Positions 1-5,225 of a stretch of DNA of 9,154 bases are shown one piece after another (position 1 is the first letter of the stretch; each line of letters starts with the position of its first letter). The position numbers and the translations under genes were made by a program. Source of the stretch: Pseudomonadota bacterium (GTDB taxonomy: Bacteria > Pseudomonadota > Gammaproteobacteria > GRL18); the NCBI GenBank assembly GCA_030632745.1, contig DAOVUE010000029.1:1-9154 (forward strand), given 5' to 3'. The notes below the pieces were generated by a model. The model was not told where the DNA came from. It made no database searches and saw only the letters and a program-made list of their open reading frames with translations.

Positions 1-163
1 AATCATTGCCTGGTTATTATTTGCCGTTATTCTCTGGGGGCGCTGGCGTTTTGGCTGGCGTGGTAAAAGGGCCATTAATTTTACTCTGGGAGGCTTTATT
101 TTTCTTATGCTTGCCTACTTTGGCAGTAAATTTGTATTAGAAATTATTTTACAGAGAGTCTGA
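1..163 (+). CDS. ypjD: YpjD/CcsA-like inner-membrane protein, C-terminal end (partial)
   Basis: Only the last 53 codons are present, read from base 2 and ending in TGA at 161-163; the start lies outside the window. The fragment shows a hydrophobic stretch (IIAWLLFAVILW), a basic aromatic loop (GRWRFGWRGKRA), and a final hydrophobic helix ending in FGSKFVLEIILQRV. This pattern of a WGRWRFGWRG-type loop followed by a last helix with YFGSKFVLE matches the C-terminus of the gammaproteobacterial YpjD family, polytopic membrane proteins related to cytochrome c assembly factors of the CcsA/CcmC type. The role of YpjD itself is not well defined. The next gene on the same strand is corB-like, as in E. 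coli, where ypjD neighbours yfjD/corB; this supports the call. The family call is from recognition of a short fragment. Confidence 0.8.
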   Translation, partial: IIAWLLFAVILWGRWRFGWRGKRAINFTLGGFIFLMLAYFGSKFVLEIILQRV

Positions 164-173
164 TGCTATTAAC

Positions 174-280
174 TTTGAAGTTAACGAGGTACTTGCAAAA
201 CTCCGTCATTCCCGCATTCCCCTGCATACGCCAGGGGCATGACGTATTGAGGAGTTTTTGCAAGCACCGCTAACTTTAAA
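174..280. repeat. Imperfect palindromic repeat (REP- or MITE-like), about 107 bp
   Basis: The spacer between ypjD and corB contains one long interrupted inverted repeat. The core arms are CTTGCAAAACTCC (192-204) and GGAGTTTTTGCAAG (251-264), which pair with one bulged base. Pairing continues outward with a few mismatches to 174-183 against 271-280 (AAGTTA against TAACTT). Inside, CGTCAT (204-209) pairs with ATGACG (239-244) and CCCCTG (219-224) with CAGGGG (232-237), giving an apical hairpin. The GTCATTCCCGC stretch at 205-215 resembles dispersed intergenic repeats seen in many proteobacteria. No ORF lies in it. A 7-bp direct repeat TAACTTT (170-176 and 271-277) overlaps the arms, so it is not convincing as a target duplication. 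As RNA it would fold into a long hairpin and could terminate or stabilise the ypjD transcript, but it has no clear downstream T-tract. Confidence 0.65.
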
Positions 281-301
281 TTAAATTCTAATATCTACTG
301 A

Positions 302-337
302 ATTCAAACACTTATTCAAACACTTATTCAAACACTA
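302..337. repeat. 12-bp tandem repeat, three copies, upstream of corB
   Basis: ATTCAAACACTT occurs at 302-313 and 314-325, with a third copy at 326-337 differing only in the last base (ATTCAAACACTA). It ends 15 bases before the TTG start of the corB-like gene. An in-frame TAG at 338-340 shows the repeat is not translated with that gene. It could be a slippage-prone array in the 5' leader or a repeated binding site; nothing in the sequence decides between these. The rest of the 164-352 spacer shows no gene and no convincing sigma-70 promoter. Confidence 0.8.
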
Positions 338-352
338 TAGGCTTTTACACTT

Positions 353-1654
353 TTGAACGATATTCCTATCAGCATTCTCTACTTTTCCCTTGCTGCACTG
401 ATCATTCTATCGGGATTTTTTTCAGGTTCCGAAACTGCATTGGTCAGCCTCAATCGTTATAAACTCAAACATCTTGTTGATTCCGGTCATAAAGGTGCTT
501 ATAGAGCCAGTTTATTATTAAAACGCCCTGATCGATTATTCGGCCTGATTCTTCTATTTAATAATTTTGTTAATATTCTTGCCTCTGCTATTGCAACAGT
601 CATTGGCTTAAAACTTTTTGGCGAGGCAGGAATTGCCATTGCGACGGGGCTTTTAACTTTTGTTATTTTAATTTTTTCTGAAGTCAGCCCCAAAACCTAT
701 GCTGCACAGTATCCAGAGCGTTTTGCTTTCCCGGCAGCTTATGTTTTAAATTTTTTAATGTGGGCTTTTTATCCGGTGGTGTATAGTATTAATACCATCA
801 CCAATGGTTTACTCAAACTCATTGGCCTGCAGAAACCCTCTGAGAATGAGTCCCTCACCCCGGAAGAATTACGCAGCATCGTCAATCAAACCGGATCAAT
901 GATTCCAGCCAAACACCAAAAGATGCTGCTGAATATTTTAGATCTGGAATCTGTCAAAGTTGAAGATATTATGGTGGCCCGCAATGAGATAGTGGGTTTG
1001 GATATGGAGGAGGACTGGTCAGAAATTTTAGATCAGATTACTCATAGTTTACATACCCGCCTGCCTGTTTTTGAAGGAGATATTGATCATATAATAGGCT
1101 TTATTCATCTAAGAAAAGCCCTTGATATAGTTTCTAAATCTAATACAGGAAAAGACGATTTAGTAAAAATTGTTGAACCATGTTATTTTATTCCTGAAGC
1201 TACCCCGTTAAATAAACAATTATTAAGTTTTCAATATAATGAACGCCGCACCGCTCTGGTGGTTGATGAATATGGCGATATTCAGGGACTGGTGACTTTA
1301 GAAGATATATTAGAAGAAATTGTAGGTGAATTTACCACCGACCCTGCTGATACACTCATGCAAGATATTTATCAGCAGGATGACGGCACTGTTTTAATCG
1401 ATGGAAGTGCCAATATTCGAGAATTAAATCGCATGATGGGCTGGCATTTGCCAATCAATGGAGCCAAAACCATTAATGGTCTTGTATTAGAGTTTTTACA
1501 ATCAATTCCTAATCCGGGAACCAGCGTACTTATTGATAACTATCCTATTGAAATAGTACAACTAAGTGGTAACTCTGTTAAAACAATAAAAATGTCGCCC
1601 AGGATAAACCAGGATAAAGCAGGAAAAAATAAGTTGAATTCTCGTTTAACATAG
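353..1654 (+). CDS. corB: CorB/HlyC-CorC family membrane protein (CNNM + CBS pair + CorC domain)
   Basis: A 433-residue inner-membrane protein of the CNNM/CorB family, whose members are linked to Mg2+ (and Co2+) transport or resistance. Residues about 1-155 form the CNNM (DUF21) membrane domain, with hydrophobic helices, the conserved SGSETAL (24-30), LLFNNFVNI (67-75) and EVSPKTYAAQYPE (110-122). A CBS pair follows: CBS1 about 200-262, beginning VEDIMVARNEIVGLD, and CBS2 about 272-330 with VDEYGDIQGLVTLEDILEE (304-322). Residues about 345-415 are the CorC/HlyC C-terminal domain, followed by a short basic tail. Length and order fit full-length family members of about 420-430 residues. The start is TTG at 353: an in-frame TAG at 338-340 rules out anything further upstream, no in-frame ATG lies nearby, and MNDIPISIL is the usual N-terminus. 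The Shine-Dalgarno is poor (TAGG at 338-341). The name corB rests on the ypjD neighbour; the transported ion here is inferred. Confidence 0.93.
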   Translation: MNDIPISILYFSLAALIILSGFFSGSETALVSLNRYKLKHLVDSGHKGAYRASLLLKRPDRLFGLILLFNNFVNILASAIATVIGLKLFGEAGIAIATGLLTFVILIFSEVSPKTYAAQYPERFAFPAAYVLNFLMWAFYPVVYSINTITNGLLKLIGLQKPSENESLTPEELRSIVNQTGSMIPAKHQKMLLNILDLESVKVEDIMVARNEIVGLDMEEDWSEILDQITHSLHTRLPVFEGDIDHIIGFIHLRKALDIVSKSNTGKDDLVKIVEPCYFIPEATPLNKQLLSFQYNERRTALVVDEYGDIQGLVTLEDILEEIVGEFTTDPADTLMQDIYQQDDGTVLIDGSANIRELNRMMGWHLPINGAKTINGLVLEFLQSIPNPGTSVLIDNYPIEIVQLSGNSVKTIKMSPRINQDKAGKNKLNSRLT

Positions 1655-1689
1655 GTAAAATTCAAGCCTAAGGCTTCATCAGTTTAAAT

Positions 1690-1695
1690 AAGGAA
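1690..1695 (+). promoter_or_regulatory. Ribosome binding site of the FHA gene
   Basis: AAGGAA lies six bases before a GTG codon at 1702. This good Shine-Dalgarno spacing is the reason for choosing the GTG start. The site sits in the 47-base gap after the corB stop, so the two genes are probably cotranscribed with independent initiation. Confidence 0.75.
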
Positions 1696-1701
1696 TTTGT
1701 T

Positions 1702-2310
1702 GTGTCGCAAGTCAGTCTTTTATTCAAAAATCGTATTTTGAGTGTTTATCAGTTAAATCAACAGGATGAATTTATTATTGGTCATTCAGCAGACTGTAAT
1801 ATTGCTATTGATAGTCTGGCAATCAGCCCTAAACACGCAAAGATTAACTATGCTGATCATTGCTATAATATTGAAAAGATAGACAATGAGGCCGTTATTC
1901 TTATCAATAATAAAAAACTTGATGCAGCTGTTCATCTATCTGATGGTGATTCTATCAGCATCGGTAAACATACCCTGATCTTCGCCTTTGATGAGCGTAA
2001 TGAAAAGAATCCTGCCCCCCCACCTGAAACATTTGTTGAGCAGCAGCCTAAAGGCTGGTTACAATATCTTAACGGTAAAGATATGGGCAAGAGCATACAA
2101 ATCAAACAAAAAATGATTAATGTCAATGATGAAAACAAAGATAATATTGCTTTAATTTCTAACCGTACAGACGGCTTTTATCTTTCCTATCTCAAAGGCG
2201 ATAATGCACCCGAGGTCAATGGTATAAGTATTGGCGAAAAGAGCATAAAATTAGATAACTATAGTAATATCGCCATAGGTTCTCAGGAAATCTTGTTTTA
2301 TCTTGAGTAA
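1702..2310 (+). CDS. FHA domain protein with a second, degenerate FHA-like domain
   Basis: A 202-residue soluble protein without signal peptide or membrane segment. Residues about 10-96 form an FHA domain, a fold that binds phosphothreonine peptides: FIIGHSADCNIAID (24-37), SPKH (42-45, the SxxH motif), INN (68-70), and LSDGDSISIGKHTLIF (79-94). The GR motif of classic FHA domains is GH here, so the usual phosphate-contacting arginine is missing. A Pro-rich linker (PAPPP, 104-108) leads to a second half starting PKGWLQYLNGKDMGK (116-130). That half ends with VNGISIGEKSIKLDNYSNIAIGSQEILFYLE, resembling the last FHA strands but lacking GR and SxxH; it looks like a degenerate FHA fold. The start is GTG with a strong RBS. 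Downstream is a bidirectional hairpin. The binding partner is unknown, and no Ser/Thr kinase or phosphatase is in the window. I recall similar two-part FHA proteins in beta- and gammaproteobacteria but cannot verify this here. Confidence 0.85.
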   Translation: MSQVSLLFKNRILSVYQLNQQDEFIIGHSADCNIAIDSLAISPKHAKINYADHCYNIEKIDNEAVILINNKKLDAAVHLSDGDSISIGKHTLIFAFDERNEKNPAPPPETFVEQQPKGWLQYLNGKDMGKSIQIKQKMINVNDENKDNIALISNRTDGFYLSYLKGDNAPEVNGISIGEKSIKLDNYSNIAIGSQEILFYLE

Positions 2311-2314
2311 TATG

Positions 2315-2368
2315 ATCCTAAAAAACGCAGTAGCCATCTACTACAACGTCCACTGCGTTTTCTAGGAT
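2315..2368. terminator. Bidirectional intrinsic terminator between convergent genes
   Basis: ATCCTAAAAAACGCAGT (2315-2331) pairs with ACTGCGTTTTCTAGGAT (2352-2368) with one mismatch, around a 20-nt loop. The GC-richer core ACGCAGT/ACTGCGT is followed by TTTT on the plus strand and by TTTTTT on the minus strand, as expected of a terminator that works both ways. It begins five bases after the FHA stop codon and ends 25 bases before the radA stop codon, so it can stop both convergent transcripts. Confidence 0.85.
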
Positions 2369-2393
2369 GATTAAGCCTGCCAGGTTTAGGTAT

Positions 2394-3785
2394 TTACTTA
2401 GTTTCCATAGAATCAAGCACATCTAACGCTTCTGTCAGTGTTTCAACACTATACACGGTGATTCCTTGCGGTGCTCGTTTGGGTGCATTGGCCTTAGGAC
2501 AAATGCAATGACAAAACCCCTGCTGGGCAGCCTGTCGAATACGTTCTATACCGCTCGGAGTGGCCCTAATCTCACCAGACAAACCCACCTCCCCAAATGC
2601 AATCCAATCCTGTGGAATAGCACGATTTTTAAAGGAAGAGACCATGGATAAGATTAAAGGCAAATCAGTGCTGGGATCGGAGATTTTAAGCCCTCCTACC
2701 AGATTAACATATAATTCCTGATCGAAAATAGCTAAATCACCATGACGTAAAAGAATCGCCACCAGCATATTCAGCCGGTTTTGATCAAGCCCTACGGCAA
2801 GTCGTCGTGGATTACCCTGACTGGATTCAACTACCAGTGATTGCAGCTCTACCAGCATTGAGCGGGAACCTTCCCATAGCGCAGCCACCATCGATCCCGG
2901 ATGGGGCTGACGACTGCGATTCAAGAAGATGGCAGAGGGATCGGTCACGGCTCTGAGGTAGCCATTATCCGGCATCATGGCCAGAATGCCTAATTCATTG
3001 ATTGAACCGAAACGATTTTTTTGTGCCCTCAATTCACGAAAACGCGAGCCCTCCATAACCAGAAGATGCATCATCACATCAGCAATATGCTCTACAACAC
3101 GAGGCCCTGCAACTCCGCCATCTTTTGTAGTATGACAAATAACAATCATTGCCACGCCGTTTTGTTTGGCATATTGGGTTAAAGCATGAGCACATTCTCT
3201 CAGTTGAGTTACTCCGCCCGGTGTTCCGGAGACATCAGGATGGTACATGGATTGTAATGAATCAATAACAACCAATTGAGACTGCAGCTGATTGACCATG
3301 CCTAACACAGCCAGGACATCCGTCTCTGCAGCAATATCTAAATTTTCTGTGGGTAATTTAAGACGTACCGCCCGCATAGCAACCTGAGAAAGTGATTCTT
3401 CTCCTGTCAGATAAATGGATTTAATATCACTGCTCAATTCGCAGAGTGTCTGCAGGGTCAACGTTGATTTTCCCGCACCGGGGGTGCCTGCCAGAAGAAT
3501 GACACTGCCGGGTACAATACCACCGCCTAAAACACGATCAAATTCACTGTTTTTCGTGCTCAGTCGTGATATATTTTCCAGTCTGACTTCACTCAGTTTC
3601 TGTACTGATTCTTTTGCTCCTGCATAGCCCTTCTGGTTTGTTTTTGTTTTGGTGTTACGAGTATTAACAGGTTGCTTAAACTCAGTTAAAGTATTCCAGG
3701 CACCGCAGCTGCCGCATTGTCCCTGCCATTTGGAAAAACTGTCTCCACAATCATTACAAACATAGAATATGGTATTTTTTGCCAT
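2394..3785 (-). CDS. radA: DNA repair protein RadA (Sms)
   Basis: A 463-residue RadA, the hexameric RecA-like helicase that drives branch migration of recombination intermediates; the length is normal. The N-terminal zinc finger has Cys10, 13, 24 and 27 (CNDC and CGSC). The RecA-like core carries Walker A GTPGAGKST (100-108), Walker B LVVIDS (171-176), CHTTKDGGVAGPRVVEHIAD (217-236) and the RadA-specific KNRFG (256-260). The C-terminal half (about 285-460) is the Lon-protease-like domain, with NPRRLAVGLDQNRLNMLVAIL and SGEIRATPSGIERIRQAA. A typical RadA has GHVTKEG in place of CHTTKDG; this is a mild divergence. The ATG start is 15 bases behind the stop codon of the alkaline phosphatase gene, with AAAGG at the gap edge as a weak RBS, so translation probably depends on a shared transcript. 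It is the last gene of the leftward block. Confidence 0.97.
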   Translation of the reverse strand: MAKNTIFYVCNDCGDSFSKWQGQCGSCGAWNTLTEFKQPVNTRNTKTKTNQKGYAGAKESVQKLSEVRLENISRLSTKNSEFDRVLGGGIVPGSVILLAGTPGAGKSTLTLQTLCELSSDIKSIYLTGEESLSQVAMRAVRLKLPTENLDIAAETDVLAVLGMVNQLQSQLVVIDSLQSMYHPDVSGTPGGVTQLRECAHALTQYAKQNGVAMIVICHTTKDGGVAGPRVVEHIADVMMHLLVMEGSRFRELRAQKNRFGSINELGILAMMPDNGYLRAVTDPSAIFLNRSRQPHPGSMVAALWEGSRSMLVELQSLVVESSQGNPRRLAVGLDQNRLNMLVAILLRHGDLAIFDQELYVNLVGGLKISDPSTDLPLILSMVSSFKNRAIPQDWIAFGEVGLSGEIRATPSGIERIRQAAQQGFCHCICPKANAPKRAPQGITVYSVETLTEALDVLDSMETK

Positions 3786-3800
3786 CTTTTGTATCAGCCT

Positions 3801-4946
3801 TTAATTTTTCGCATCAAAGCTTGTCGATTTCTCAGCATTTCTAATATATTGTATAATGATCCGGCCAATGTGAGTATTATCATTAATACCCGAGAATAAA
3901 GAACTGCCCGGTCCATAAGCAAAAACAGGCACCATAGCAGCAGTATGCTCGGTGCTGGAAAATGTTGAATTGCTTATCGTGTTGTTTTTTACTGAACCAT
4001 TATGGATTGCAAAGCCGCCTGTTTCATGATCAGAAGTCACAATAACCAGTGTTTGCTGATTATCCCGGGCATACTTCAGACCCACACCCACTGCATCATC
4101 AAAATCTATCATTTCATTAATTAAATATTCTTGATCATTCTGATGCCCGGCCCAGTCAATTTGTGAACCTTCCACCATAAGAAAGAAACCCTTTTTATTA
4201 TTCAATTCACTATTTCTGGAAAGAATTTCAATGGCTTTGTCTGTTAAGCGTGATAATTCAGGCTTACGGGTGGTTGCTTGTTGCGGCTGTTCTACCGCAA
4301 ACAGGCCAACAACAGAGTCAATAGGAGCAAGGTTCAAAAATTCCTGTTCAGTTTGTATAAACGTTTTATGTTTTTTTATTTCCTGCAGCAAATCTTTATC
4401 ATCAGTTCTTAAGCTGCCGGGAATTTGCTGAGGCACAAAATATCCCCAGCCTCCGCCAAATAAGACATCAACATCACTTTGTGCAATCTGCTTTGCTATA
4501 TTACTGTGTTTTTCCCGGCTATCGATGTGTGCAATAAAAGCTGCTGGAGTAGCATGTGTAATAGAACTTGAGACAACAATGCCTGTGGCTTTATTATTTT
4601 CTATGGCATATTCCACAATAGTCTTAAGTCGTGCAGCATCCGGTAAAAGTGAAATAACCCCGTTATTGGTTTTATAACCCGTAGCCAGGGCAGTTCCAGC
4701 AGCCGCAGAATCTGTAACAAAAGAGTCAGAAGAATAGGCCGTCAACAAACCAGAGACCTTAAACTGTTCAAGATTAAGCGAACCTTTTACAACTTTTGCC
4801 GCACTGATCTGGGAGACTCCCATCCCATCGCCAATAAAAAGAATTATATTTTCCGGGATGGTATTTTCTGCAGCACAGCCTGTGCTACTCACAGTTATAG
4901 CTAAGAGAAAAAATAGTCTTTTTTTAATAAAAAAAAGTAATTTCAT
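3801..4946 (-). CDS. Alkaline phosphatase (PhoA superfamily), exported
   Basis: A 381-residue phosphomonoesterase expected to release inorganic phosphate outside the inner membrane. The N-terminus is basic and hydrophobic (KKRLFFLLAITV) and ends STGCAAE, which could be a lipoprotein signal with Cys24 (weak lipobox: Ser, not Leu, at -3) or an ordinary signal peptide cut after AA. Active-site elements are in order: metal ligand Asp40 in FIGDGMG; nucleophile Ser80 in VTDSAAAGTALATGYKT; THATPAAFIAH (130-140); VEGSQIDWAGH (258-268); TSDHETGG (305-312); and His334 in TEHTAAMVPVFAYGPGS. His131 and Trp265 occupy the places of E. coli Asp153 and Lys328, the His/Trp arrangement known from Thermotoga-type enzymes. 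It is shorter than E. coli PhoA (471), as compact family members are. The ATG is preceded by GGAA. I saw no PhoB box upstream, so phosphate control is unproven; the palindromic insertion lies 45 bases upstream. Confidence 0.93.
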   Translation of the reverse strand: MKLLFFIKKRLFFLLAITVSSTGCAAENTIPENIILFIGDGMGVSQISAAKVVKGSLNLEQFKVSGLLTAYSSDSFVTDSAAAGTALATGYKTNNGVISLLPDAARLKTIVEYAIENNKATGIVVSSSITHATPAAFIAHIDSREKHSNIAKQIAQSDVDVLFGGGWGYFVPQQIPGSLRTDDKDLLQEIKKHKTFIQTEQEFLNLAPIDSVVGLFAVEQPQQATTRKPELSRLTDKAIEILSRNSELNNKKGFFLMVEGSQIDWAGHQNDQEYLINEMIDFDDAVGVGLKYARDNQQTLVIVTSDHETGGFAIHNGSVKNNTISNSTFSSTEHTAAMVPVFAYGPGSSLFSGINDNTHIGRIIIQYIRNAEKSTSFDAKN

Positions 4947-4981
4947 TTATATTCCGTTCTTATAAACAGAGAGTTAAACCT

Positions 4982-5218
4982 AAATAAGTATCATAGGTAG
5001 GTACTTAATGGATTAAAAACATTGTAACTAATTGATATTCCAAGCTTTAGCTCCTTCCCCCTCTTTTTAGGGGGAAGGTTGGGATGGGGGTAAATGTTAT
5101 GGGCGTTAAGCATCCAAAAACCCCCCCCCTCCTAGCCTCCCCCCTCAAAAGACAGGGGGGAGGGACTACATAATAGCAGTGTTTATATTCCTTAAGTACC
5201 TACGTATGAAATAAGTAT
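4982..5218. repeat. 10-bp direct repeats (target duplication) flanking the insertion
   Basis: AAATAAGTAT occurs at 4982-4991 and again, identically, at 5209-5218. The copies abut the outer ends of the terminal inverted repeats of the 4992-5208 element exactly, which is the expected sign of a transposition-generated target site duplication. Removing the element and one copy would leave a 51-base spacer between the pepN stop and the phosphatase start. Confidence 0.75.
4992..5208. mobile_element. MITE-like palindromic insertion element, 217 bp, non-coding
   Basis: The left end (4992-5024) and the reverse complement of the right end (5177-5208) align with 28 matches over 33 columns; both start CATA, then after one mismatch share GTAGGTACTTAA. 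Inside are two strong hairpins: CCTTCCCCCT (5053-5062) with AGGGGGAAGG (5069-5078), loop 6 nt; and CCTCCCCCCT (5136-5145) with AGGGGGGAGG (5154-5163), loop 8 nt. The two hairpin regions are also roughly inverted copies of each other, so nearly the whole element is one large cruciform around a short centre near 5090-5120. A run of nine C lies at 5121-5129. There is no ORF, so any movement would need a transposase in trans. The C/G-rich hairpins resemble dispersed intergenic repeats in many bacteria. Neither hairpin has an adjacent T-tract on the minus strand, so a terminator role for the pepN transcript is possible but not evident. The source transposon family cannot be named from this alone. 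Confidence 0.78.
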
Positions 5219-5225
5219 ACTTATT
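5210..5225. other. 16-bp perfect palindrome at the insertion target
   Basis: AATAAGTATACTTATT is perfectly self-complementary. Its left half is part of the right-hand 10-bp direct repeat and its last base falls in the TGA stop codon of pepN (5225-5227, minus strand). The matching half-site is at the other side of the insertion (4983-4991). The intact ancestral site was therefore probably this palindrome directly downstream of pepN. Confidence 0.7.

Noticed and set aside
170..277. TAACTTT direct repeats as a target duplication of the first palindromic element
   Set aside because: The repeats overlap bases that also pair as inverted arms, so the match may come from the palindrome itself and the element ends cannot be fixed.
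266..294. Sigma-70 promoter with TAATAT (289-294) for corB
   Set aside because: No acceptable -35 hexamer lies at 16-18 bp; the nearest TTGCAA is 25 bp away and belongs to the palindromic repeat.
1664..1676. Small hairpin AAGCC-TAA-GGCTT between corB and the FHA gene
   Set aside because: A five-base stem with a three-base loop and no T-tract is too weak to call a terminator or regulator.
4947..4991. Possible PhoB box upstream of the alkaline phosphatase
   Set aside because: There is a lone CTGTTTATAA-like string but no pair of CTGTCAT-type direct repeats at 11-bp spacing, so phosphate control cannot be supported.
5053..5163. C/G-rich hairpins as an intrinsic terminator for pepN
   Set aside because: Neither hairpin is directly followed by a T-tract on the minus strand, and both belong to the palindromic structure of the inserted element.
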